Below, one piece after another: positions 35,740 to 43,338 of a DNA stretch of 64,000 nt (positions are counted from its first letter, which is position 1; each line of letters begins with the position of its first letter). The translations under genes and the position numbers were made by a program. Source of the stretch: Rhizobium grahamii (lineage in GTDB: Bacteria > Pseudomonadota > Alphaproteobacteria > Rhizobiales > Rhizobiaceae); contig NZ_CP043498.1 of the NCBI RefSeq assembly GCF_009498215.1, forward strand, positions 620,001 through 684,000, written 5' to 3'. Under the pieces are notes generated by a model that saw only the letters and a list, made by a program, of their open reading frames with translations, ran no database searches and had not been told where the DNA came from.

Positions 35740-37107
35740 ATGTCCGATACTTACGCGCGTTCCAATCTGGCAGCCATCGATGCCGCTCATCATCTCCATC
35801 CGTTCTCGGACATGAAGAAGCTGAATGCCGACGGAGCCCGCATCATCCAGCGCGGCGAGGGTGTCTATATATGGGATGCCAAGGGCAAGAAGTATCTCGA
35901 CGGTTTCGCGGGGCTCTGGTGCGTCAACATCGGCTACGGACGGCATGAGATCGCCGATGCCGTTGCCCGGCAGATGAAGGAGCTTCCCTATTACAATACG
36001 TTCTTCGGAACGACGACCACGCCGGCAACCTTGCTTTCCGAAAAGGTCGTCTCGCACGCCGGCCCGCATCTCAATCATGTCTTCTTCACCGCTTCGGGCT
36101 CGGAGGCAAATGATACTTGGTTTCGCATGGCCCGTGTCTATTGGGCCGCTGTCGGCAAGCCGTCGAAGAAGATCGTGATCGCCCGCAAGAATGGTTACCA
36201 CGGCTCGACTGTCGCGGGCGCCAGCCTCGGTGGCATGAAATACATGCATGAGCAGGGCGACCTGCCGATACCCGGCATCGTTCACATAGACCAGCCGTAT
36301 TGGTACGGCGAAGGAGGCGATCTGTCGCCGGACGAGTTCGGCCTGAAGGTCGCGCGGCAGCTGGAAGAAAAGATCGATGAACTCGGCGAGGAAAACGTCG
36401 CCGCCTTCGTTGCCGAACCGGTTCAGGGCGCCGGCGGCGTGATCATTCCGCCGAATACCTACTGGCCGGAAATTCAGAGAATTTGCAAAGCCCGCAATAT
36501 CCTGTTGGTGGCCGATGAAGTGATCTGCGGCTTCGGACGCCTCGGCGAATGGTTTGGACACCAGCATTTCGGTGTCGAGCCGGATCTGGCGCCTGTCGCG
36601 AAGGGCCTGTCATCGGGCTACCTGCCGGTCGGTGGCGTGCTGGTCAGTGATCGCGTCGCCGACGTGTTGATAAACGATGTCGGCGATTTCAACCACGGCT
36701 TCACCTATTCGGGCCATCCGGTCTGCGCGACCGCGGCACTGGAAAACCTGCGGATTCTCGAGGATGAGCGCCTGGTGGAGCGGGTGCGCGACAACATCGG
36801 TCCTTATTTTGCCAGGGCCTGGGGTGCGCTTGGCGACCATGACCTCGTCGGTGAGGCCGTCAGCATCGGCCTGATGGGCGCGCTTCAATTGGCGGCTGAC
36901 AAGAAGACGCGTATGCGCTTCGAAAAGCCGGACGCGGTCGGGGCACTCGTCCGCAATCATGCGCTCGCCAACGGTCTGGTTCTGCGCGCAACCGGCGACA
37001 GGATGCTCGCATCGCCGCCACTCGTCATCACCCACGAAGAGGTCGACGAAATGATCCGCATCACAAGGATCGCGCTGGATTCCGCCTGGCGGGAGCTCAA
37101 GTCTTAG
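35740..37107 (+). CDS. Class III (omega) aminotransferase, putrescine/amine-pyruvate type
   Basis: A 455-residue PLP enzyme. The cofactor Asp-x-x-x-C region reads VADEVICGFGRLGEWFG and the Schiff-base lysine lies in APVAKGLSSGYLPVGG. An arginine-containing C-terminal segment follows. It belongs with the SpuC-like putrescine-pyruvate and beta-alanine-pyruvate aminotransferases. An alternative TTG start at 35731 has AAGG at short spacing, so the first residues are unsure. The 83-base gap to the divergent GS-like gene is shared, pointing to coregulated amine use. Confidence 0.87.
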   Translation: MSDTYARSNLAAIDAAHHLHPFSDMKKLNADGARIIQRGEGVYIWDAKGKKYLDGFAGLWCVNIGYGRHEIADAVARQMKELPYYNTFFGTTTTPATLLSEKVVSHAGPHLNHVFFTASGSEANDTWFRMARVYWAAVGKPSKKIVIARKNGYHGSTVAGASLGGMKYMHEQGDLPIPGIVHIDQPYWYGEGGDLSPDEFGLKVARQLEEKIDELGEENVAAFVAEPVQGAGGVIIPPNTYWPEIQRICKARNILLVADEVICGFGRLGEWFGHQHFGVEPDLAPVAKGLSSGYLPVGGVLVSDRVADVLINDVGDFNHGFTYSGHPVCATAALENLRILEDERLVERVRDNIGPYFARAWGALGDHDLVGEAVSIGLMGALQLAADKKTRMRFEKPDAVGALVRNHALANGLVLRATGDRMLASPPLVITHEEVDEMIRITRIALDSAWRELKS

Positions 37108-37113
37108 CAGCTG

Positions 37114-38613
37114 TCAGGGCTGCGGGTAGACCCAGGCGTAGCCGAAGTACCGCTTGTCGTCGGGGCGTCCGCGCTCATAACGAATGCTTATGTTCTTGAC
37201 GGCGGGGTTTGCGTATTGCGGACCAAGATTATCGGTCAGCCATCGGCTGAGGTCGGGGGGGAGGTTCGTATCTCCCTCTCTAGGCAGCCATGCCAACAGG
37301 ATGGGCCGATCGGCGCTCCATTTGTAGTCGACCGTAAGGTTGCCGAAAAACGTGCACAGCGTCGGCACATCCGGCAACTGCATATGCAGGTTACCCGACG
37401 GCAGCCATGTATCGGTGACGACGAGGCCGGGCCGCTTTCCTTCTTCCGACATGATTTCGCTGATGAATGTCCCGTAGGGGATGTTATAGGCTTCGTAGCG
37501 GCCGAAGAGCATCGGCATATTGGCCCGAACAAAGAACAGCGGCGGCGTCAGAGCCATGACGGTCAGCGGCACGAGGAAGAAACGCTTGGCGAAGTCTTCC
37601 GCGCGGATGCCACGCGCCTGCATTTTCAGGCAGAAGGCGATTGGCATCAGGAACAGGAAGGGCAGGACCCATCTGTCGCGCATTGAGGTAATGCCGATCG
37701 CGAAGACCAGCACCAGCACCTGGAGACCGATCGTCAGGAAGACGGTGTCGAGAAAGCGCGCCCAGACCGTGGTCGGGCGAAGATTGCGCAGGAACGACTT
37801 CCCGAAAACGATCGCGTAGACCGCAACGATAGGTGCAAGGATGATGACGATGAGTTCGAAGAACTCGATCGGCCCCTTGATGAACTTCTCGAAAGCGCCG
37901 TCAGGCGCCTCTTCACCCATCGTGTTCAGGGTCCGCGTCGCAGCCAGTCCGACATTATCGAGCAGCCAGAGTCCGTGCGGGAGAAACAGAAGGATCGCAA
38001 TGGCGATCGACAGCAGGAAGCGCCGGTCCAGAAGGCGCGCTTTGCCGTCCGGATGCATCAATACCGCGACGAAGGCGGCAATGACCACAAGGGTGAAGTT
38101 GTACTTCGACAGCATGCCGAGACCGAGCGAAACGCCGATCATCGCATAGGACCCCAGCGACGGCGCCTTCAGGGTCTTCACGACGCTGAGGATCAGCAGA
38201 TTGATCATCAGCATCTGCGCGACCGTATGGGTCAGATCCCGCTGAGCGCCCCAGAAGACCTGCGGGATCGTGAACAGCGACAGGGTCGCAATCGCGGCGT
38301 AGAGACGGTCTTCAAGAACCAGCCGCGCAAGCCTGTAGTAGGTGAAGAAGAGGAGAAACAGGACGAGGTTCTTGGCCGCGGCGATCGTGGCGATTGACAG
38401 TCCGAACACGGACACGATCACGGCCTGGAACCAGTTATAGAGCGGCGGCTGCGTGTCGTAGCCGGTCACGAGCCACTGGGAAAAGAAAGCCTGCTGGGAT
38501 TCGTCCACCCGCATGCCATGCGGCAGGAGCAGACGAACCACAAAGCCAATAAAGAAATACGCAGCCAGCAGCATGACGACCGCATCGGGTCTGCGCGTCA
38601 GAAGGTTACGCAT
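37114..38613 (-). CDS. Membrane glycosyltransferase of GT39/ArnT type
   Basis: A 499-residue protein with about twelve hydrophobic segments and an N-terminal acidic motif (MRVDESQQAFFSQW) in the first periplasmic loop, typical of the polyprenyl-phosphate-sugar-dependent enzymes ArnT and rhizobial RgtA-D. These act on lipid A or LPS core at the periplasmic face. The stop is 6 bases from the convergent aminotransferase stop. It overlaps by 8 bases with the GT2 gene upstream, so the two form an operon that may make and use a polyprenyl-linked sugar. Confidence 0.82.
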   Translation of the reverse strand: MRNLLTRRPDAVVMLLAAYFFIGFVVRLLLPHGMRVDESQQAFFSQWLVTGYDTQPPLYNWFQAVIVSVFGLSIATIAAAKNLVLFLLFFTYYRLARLVLEDRLYAAIATLSLFTIPQVFWGAQRDLTHTVAQMLMINLLILSVVKTLKAPSLGSYAMIGVSLGLGMLSKYNFTLVVIAAFVAVLMHPDGKARLLDRRFLLSIAIAILLFLPHGLWLLDNVGLAATRTLNTMGEEAPDGAFEKFIKGPIEFFELIVIILAPIVAVYAIVFGKSFLRNLRPTTVWARFLDTVFLTIGLQVLVLVFAIGITSMRDRWVLPFLFLMPIAFCLKMQARGIRAEDFAKRFFLVPLTVMALTPPLFFVRANMPMLFGRYEAYNIPYGTFISEIMSEEGKRPGLVVTDTWLPSGNLHMQLPDVPTLCTFFGNLTVDYKWSADRPILLAWLPREGDTNLPPDLSRWLTDNLGPQYANPAVKNISIRYERGRPDDKRYFGYAWVYPQP

Positions 38614-39622
38614 TCTCGGAGCGGTCGAATATCTGCCGGACGATGTAGTTGGGCGAAGCGTCGTCGCGGTAGTAGGTGCGCGCGATCATTTCCGCCAGGA
38701 TACCGGTCGTAATCATCTGCACCGAAGACAGTAGCAGGACGATTCCGACCATGAGCAGTGGTCGGGTACCGATGTCGTTCCCCATTATGAACTTGTCGAA
38801 GAACAGATAGATGAGCACGAGCGTCGCGATCGCGCCCAGTCCGAGACCCAGCGAACCGAAGAAATGTCCGGGACGCGCCTTGTAGCGCATGAAGAACATG
38901 ACCGAGAGCAGGTCGAGGATGACGCGGAAGGTGCGCGAAATGCCGTACTTCGACTGGCCGTGCGCACGAGCATGGTGCGTTACGACCATTTCGCCGATGC
39001 GCGAGCTCGGTACGACGCCCGCCACCCATGCCGGAATGAAGCGGTGCATCTCGCCCATCAGCTTGACCTGCTTGATGATCGACGAGCGATAGATCTTCAG
39101 GCTGCAGCCGTAGTCATGCAGTTTGACGCCGGTGATGCGGCCGATCAGATAGTTGGCGCACCAGGAGGGAATCTTGCGGAGCAGGAGGCCGTCCTGGCGG
39201 TTCTTTCGCCAGCCGACCAGCAGGTCGAGTTCTCGGCGCTCGAGCTCCGCGACCATCGAGGGGATGTCGTTCGGGTCGTTCTGCAGATCGCCGTCCATCG
39301 TTGCGATCAGACGCCCGCTGGCGGTATCGATACCGGCCTGCATCGCGGCGGTCTGTCCGAAATTGCGCTGCAGTTCGACGATCTTCAGCGCGAGGCCGGC
39401 GCGACCGATATGCTTGCGCGCGTTCACGAGAGTTGCGTCCGTGCTTCCGTCGTCGACGAGGATGAGTTCCCAACGCTGCGGGTAGTTCGTCATGGCCGAG
39501 CAGATGCGATCGACGAGCGGTCCGACGCTTTCTTCTTCGTTGAAAATCGGCACGACCAGCGAAAGTTCGAGCGGAGCGCTGCCATCGATCGTGGTTGACG
39601 GTGACTCTGTCGTTGTCTGCAA
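38606..39622 (-). CDS. Polyprenyl-phosphate glycosyltransferase, GT2 (ArnC/RgtE-like)
   Basis: A 338-residue protein with the GT2 motifs LVVPIFNEEESVGPLV, VDDGSTDATL, and MDGDLQNDPNDIP (DxD), then two C-terminal membrane helices (about 235-260 and 275-300). This is the plan of ArnC, GtrB and RgtE, which transfer a sugar from UDP or GDP to a polyprenyl phosphate in the inner membrane. Its product would feed the overlapping ArnT-like enzyme. The sugar is unknown; galacturonic acid is possible by analogy with rhizobial Rgt proteins, but this is inference. Confidence 0.85.
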   Translation of the reverse strand: MQTTTESPSTTIDGSAPLELSLVVPIFNEEESVGPLVDRICSAMTNYPQRWELILVDDGSTDATLVNARKHIGRAGLALKIVELQRNFGQTAAMQAGIDTASGRLIATMDGDLQNDPNDIPSMVAELERRELDLLVGWRKNRQDGLLLRKIPSWCANYLIGRITGVKLHDYGCSLKIYRSSIIKQVKLMGEMHRFIPAWVAGVVPSSRIGEMVVTHHARAHGQSKYGISRTFRVILDLLSVMFFMRYKARPGHFFGSLGLGLGAIATLVLIYLFFDKFIMGNDIGTRPLLMVGIVLLLSSVQMITTGILAEMIARTYYRDDASPNYIVRQIFDRSENA

Positions 39623-39691
39623 CTCGTATTTCTCCTAAAACGCCGCGCAGCCGTGACGCTCGGTTGGCGGCTGAAGTCAGGAAGCTAGTAC

Positions 39692-40651
39692 ATGAAGTCT
39701 CCGGTCGTTGCCAGCCGGCAATCCTGGTGCGCCCGCAATCGCATGATGCTGTTAACAGTCGCGATCGTTGGCGCCTACGCGTTTTTCATCCAGTGGTTCT
39801 GGGGATGGTCGTCGATCCTTGAAGAGTGGGCCCATGTCGGGGTCCTGCCGATCGTCGCTGCGTTGTTGCTGCTGACCAGCACTTACTTCCTGCGCACATG
39901 GCGCATCTACGATTATTTCCCGCGTGAGACCTCCGGCCGCTTCCGAGCGCTATTCCGCGTGACGCAGGTCCATAACCTGTTGAATATCATGCTGCCGTTC
40001 CGAACAGGGGAGACCAGCTTTCCGGTCCTGATGCGCACCGAATTCGGGATACCAATCGCCCGCGGCACATCCGCATTGTTCGTCATGCGGCTTCTCGATC
40101 TGCACGCGCTTCTCGCTGCGGCCGGGATAGGCTTTGCCGCTGCCTCGCAAAATAGAGTGTTGGCCTGGGCTATCTGGACGGTCTTTCTGTTGCTGCCGGT
40201 CGCAGCCTTTGCAACCCGCAAGAGCCTGTTGCGGATCGCGACCAGACTTCTTCCTGCAAAAGCCCAGGAAATCGTTGCGGAGATCGAAAACGGGCTTCCA
40301 TCCAATGCGCCTGCATTCGCTCGCGCTTGGGCAATGACCGTGATCAATTGGCTTGTGAAGGTACTCGTGCTCGCCTGGTCGCTTCGCCTGATGGGCGTCT
40401 TCCCGATCTCGGCGAGCTTCGGTGGCGCGCTGGGAGGGGAGTTGTCGTCGGTCCTGCCGGTGCATGCACCGGGCGGCGTCGGCACATATCCGGCCGGGAT
40501 CACCGCCGGTGCCGTTGCGTTCGGTGCTTCTGGAGAGGCTTCAGCACTTGCGACATTGGCCCAGGCAAGCATCAACGCGCATCTTCTGATTATCGTTTCG
40601 GCCCTGACCGGGACAGCGATCTCTCTACCCTTTGGTCGTCGACAGCTCTGA
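39692..40651 (+). CDS. UPF0104 / lysylphosphatidylglycerol synthase TM-like membrane protein
   Basis: A 319-residue protein with eight or so hydrophobic segments. The pattern NIMLPFRTGETSFPVLMR and PVHAPGGVGTYPAGITAGAV matches the flippase-like TIGR00374/UPF0104 family. It lacks the soluble synthetase domain of MprF. It is divergent from the ArnC-like gene, and may serve the same glycolipid pathway. The 3' end overlaps the convergent sigma factor gene by 27 bases. Confidence 0.8.
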   Translation: MKSPVVASRQSWCARNRMMLLTVAIVGAYAFFIQWFWGWSSILEEWAHVGVLPIVAALLLLTSTYFLRTWRIYDYFPRETSGRFRALFRVTQVHNLLNIMLPFRTGETSFPVLMRTEFGIPIARGTSALFVMRLLDLHALLAAAGIGFAAASQNRVLAWAIWTVFLLLPVAAFATRKSLLRIATRLLPAKAQEIVAEIENGLPSNAPAFARAWAMTVINWLVKVLVLAWSLRLMGVFPISASFGGALGGELSSVLPVHAPGGVGTYPAGITAGAVAFGASGEASALATLAQASINAHLLIIVSALTGTAISLPFGRRQL

Positions 40652-41863
40652 CAGGCGCTTGCGCAGGAACGCCTGCTCCGGAACCTGACGACAGAAGGAT
40701 AGCGCTGTCTGATAAGCGGCGATTGCTTCGTCGTCCTTGCCGAGCCGGCGCAGCAGATCCGCTCTTGCCGAATGCGCCAGGTGATAGCTGCCGAGTTCAC
40801 CGCCCTCCAGGATCGCATCGATCAGCCGTAAGCCTTCTGCGGGGCCATCGATCATCGCAACGGCGACCGCCCTGTTGAGCTCGGCGATCGGCGATGGCTG
40901 CGCCGAAACCAGCAGTTCGTAATAGCTGGCGATGCGCCGCCAATCGGTCTCCTCGGGCGTTCGCGCGCGAGCATGCTCGGCGGCAATGGCCGCCTGAAGC
41001 GTATAGACGCTGATTTCCTCGTGGGTCATGGCCGTGCCGAGCAGCTGCTGCCCCTCGGCGATCTTCTGCAGATCCCATTTGCCGCGATCCTGATCGGCAA
41101 GCAGCACCAGTTCGCCGTCGATACCTCGCCGCGCCAGACGGCGCGAGTCTTGGAGCAGCATCAAGGCGAGCAGCCCGGAGATGTCAGGATGCGGCAGCAG
41201 GTCTGCCACGAGGCGCGCGAGGCGGATTGCTTCCATGACGAGATCTGTGCGGACGATCTGCTCGCCGGATGATGCGGAATATCCCTCGTTGAAAACGAGA
41301 TAGATGACGTGCAGGACTCGATCGAGCCGATCCGGCAATTCTCCGCGGGAGGGAACCTCGTAGGGAATGCCGGCTGCCCTTATCTTGCTTTTGGCGCGCA
41401 CGATCCGTTGCGCGACCGTCGGTGCCGGAACGAGAAAGGCGTGAGCGATCTCCTCGGTGGTGAGGCCGCAGACTTCGCGAAGCGCCATGGCGATCTGTGC
41501 CTCGCCGGTGAGGACAGGATGGCAGCAAATGAATATGAGACGCAGCATGTCGTCGTGAATCGTATCCATGTCGCCGATCTCCATCTCATCTGTCTGTGGA
41601 TAGAGGCTTTCCTCGATGTCCCTAAGCGATGCATCGAAGCGCGTGCGCTTACGGATATGATCGATCGCGCGGAAGCGCCCCGCCGAAACGAGCCATGCGA
41701 AAGTGTTGGCGGGCACGCCGTCGCGCGGCCACGTTCGCGCCGCGGCGGCGAAGGCGTCATGAAGCGCCTCCTCGGCTCGGTCGAAGTCGCCGAGCAGGCG
41801 GATCAGCGTCGCCAGGACACGCCGCGACTGAGCGCGATATATCTCCTCGATCACCCGTTCCAC
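40625..41863 (-). CDS. ECF-type RNA polymerase sigma factor, ECF42 group
   Basis: A 412-residue sigma factor. Sigma-2 is near residues 10-80 (DFDRAEEALHDAFAAAART) and sigma-4 near 120-180 (EIAHAFLVPAPTVAQRIVRA). The long C-terminal part (from about 200) is alpha-helical and TPR-like, with LNRAVAVAMIDGPAEGL. That C-terminal extension and the adjacent YCII genes define the ECF42 group, which has no anti-sigma factor. It starts with GTG one base after the stop of the nearest YCII gene. Confidence 0.9.
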   Translation of the reverse strand: MERVIEEIYRAQSRRVLATLIRLLGDFDRAEEALHDAFAAAARTWPRDGVPANTFAWLVSAGRFRAIDHIRKRTRFDASLRDIEESLYPQTDEMEIGDMDTIHDDMLRLIFICCHPVLTGEAQIAMALREVCGLTTEEIAHAFLVPAPTVAQRIVRAKSKIRAAGIPYEVPSRGELPDRLDRVLHVIYLVFNEGYSASSGEQIVRTDLVMEAIRLARLVADLLPHPDISGLLALMLLQDSRRLARRGIDGELVLLADQDRGKWDLQKIAEGQQLLGTAMTHEEISVYTLQAAIAAEHARARTPEETDWRRIASYYELLVSAQPSPIAELNRAVAVAMIDGPAEGLRLIDAILEGGELGSYHLAHSARADLLRRLGKDDEAIAAYQTALSFCRQVPEQAFLRKRLSELSTTKG

Positions 41864-41864
41864 G

Positions 41865-42224
41865 TCAGTCCGCCAGCGTCAGCATCTTGACGGGGCGCAC
41901 CTCGATCGCGCCGTAGCGGCTGCAGGGAATACGCGCAACGATCTCCTTCGCCTGCGTCAAATCCCTGGCTTCGATCACATAGAGGCCGGCGAGGTGTTCC
42001 TTCGTCTCCACGTAAGGGCCGTCGGTTGCGCTCAGCGTACCGTTGCGGACACGCAGCACCGTCGCCGTCTCCGGGCTATCGAGGGCGTCGGCATGAATGA
42101 GTATGCCTTCCTCGCGCAGTTCGCTGTCACAGCGAAAATGGTCGCGGACAAGCTGCTCAGTCTCGTCCGTATTCAGTGTTCCGTCGGAGCCGACCGAATT
42201 GTAGATCAGGCAAATGTAGCGCAT
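41865..42224 (-). CDS. YCII/DGPF-domain protein 1
   Basis: A 119-residue protein starting at ATG 42224 (MRYICLIYN) and preceded by GGGAGATGATGTC. It carries the DGPYVETKEHLAG version of the DGPF motif and the fixed YCII ends. Together with two similar neighbours and the ECF42 sigma gene it forms a compact operon. YCII proteins are small ferredoxin-like folds of uncertain activity; in several ECF42 loci they are targets of the sigma factor. Confidence 0.87.
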   Translation of the reverse strand: MRYICLIYNSVGSDGTLNTDETEQLVRDHFRCDSELREEGILIHADALDSPETATVLRVRNGTLSATDGPYVETKEHLAGLYVIEARDLTQAKEIVARIPCSRYGAIEVRPVKMLTLAD

Positions 42225-42228
42225 GACA

Positions 42229-42588
42229 TCATCTCCCATCCTTGATCGAGTATCCCGGCCGTATTTCCACCGAGGCGTATTTCAGGATCGGGAACGTCGC
42301 CACGACCTCCCGTGCCTGTTCCATGTCGGCGGCCTCGATGACGACGAACCCGCCGAGGTGCTCCTTGATTTCGGCAAACGGGCCGTCCGTCGCAGTAACT
42401 TTCCCGCTCTTGAGGCGTAGCGTCGTCGCGCTATCGGGCGCCCGGAGCGCGAGTGCCGTTACCAGCACGCCACGATCGCGCCAGTGGTCGTCACTGACGA
42501 TGCATTCCTCTGTCAGGACATCCCATTCTTCCTGCGGTACGAGCTTGCTCGCCTCGGTATCGAACCAGATCTGGCAAAGATACTTCAT
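42229..42588 (-). CDS. YCII/DGPF-domain protein 2
   Basis: A 119-residue paralogue of its neighbours, starting at ATG 42588 (MKYLCQIWFD) behind GAGGAGAAGACG. It has the motif DGPFAEIKEHLGG and the AREVVATFPIL-type C-terminus of YCII proteins. The same length of all three paralogues (119 residues) supports the chosen start over a longer reading frame from 42705. It lies 10 bases after the third paralogue and 4 before the first. Confidence 0.88.
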   Translation of the reverse strand: MKYLCQIWFDTEASKLVPQEEWDVLTEECIVSDDHWRDRGVLVTALALRAPDSATTLRLKSGKVTATDGPFAEIKEHLGGFVVIEAADMEQAREVVATFPILKYASVEIRPGYSIKDGR

Positions 42589-42598
42589 CGTCTTCTCC

Positions 42599-42958
42599 TC
42601 ACATCTCAACCGGTATCGCGTAGATCGGTCGGACCTCGATCGCTCCCATCCTTGCAAGCGGAATTCCCGCGGCCACGCGGACGGCATCGTTGAGGTCTTT
42701 TGCATCGATCAGGATGAAGCCGCCAAGCTGCTCCTTGGTTTCGGCAAATGGACCGTCCGTCATCGCGGTCTCGCCGTTTCTGACGCGGACCGTGACAGCC
42801 GTCTTGGGATGTTGCAGCGCCTGCGCCGCAATCATGTGGCCGCTCTCGATGAGCTGCCGGTCGTAGGCCAGCGAATCGCGATCGAGCTGCCTCTTCTCCT
42901 CCGCCGACATGGCTTCCAGTGCCGACGGTTCAAAGAACACCTGACAAAGATACTTCAT
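42599..42958 (-). CDS. YCII/DGPF-domain protein 3
   Basis: A 119-residue protein, the first gene of the operon on the minus strand, with DGPFAETKEQLGG and FILIDAKDL. It begins MKYLCQVFFEP, close to the second paralogue, so the three arose by tandem duplication. The region 42959-43060 upstream should carry the operon promoter. Confidence 0.88.
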   Translation of the reverse strand: MKYLCQVFFEPSALEAMSAEEKRQLDRDSLAYDRQLIESGHMIAAQALQHPKTAVTVRVRNGETAMTDGPFAETKEQLGGFILIDAKDLNDAVRVAAGIPLARMGAIEVRPIYAIPVEM

Positions 42959-43109
42959 TCCGATTGCCTCCTCCGTGTCGTCTTATGCCCCTTGGACGAA
43001 CAGAGTAGGTGGATTTCGACAGTGAAAAAGAAAATCTTTTAGCGGTCGCCCGGTCGAATTGGAGCGACTGCGCGCGACTAAGGACCATCAACAACATGGA
43101 GTGATGGTC

Positions 43110-43337
43110 ATGAGCATTCTCGAAACACTACTTGCGCGCCAGATATGGGCACACCGGCATCGCGCCGATGGTGTTTTAGGCATGGGCGACGATTTTGTCG
43201 GCGGTCGCGCGCTTGTTGTGCGCGCCATGGCGGCGTTTGCCATACTTGCAGTAACGGTCGCCGCCCTCGATTTTGCCGCGGACGGCGGCCGTCAGATGGA
43301 TATGGCGCGCAGCAGTGTCGCTGCGTCGCGCCAGTAG
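43110..43337 (+). CDS. Small membrane protein, unknown function
   Basis: A 75-residue protein starting at ATG 43110 (MSILETLLARQ), preceded by GGAGTGATGGTC. It has one hydrophobic segment (ALVVRAMAAFAILAVTVAALD) and no recognised domain. A start at 43104 would add two residues. The coding GC bias and clear ribosome binding site support a real gene. It ends one base before the convergent AMP nucleosidase stop. Confidence 0.55.
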   Translation: MSILETLLARQIWAHRHRADGVLGMGDDFVGGRALVVRAMAAFAILAVTVAALDFAADGGRQMDMARSSVAASRQ

Positions 43338-43338
43338 A

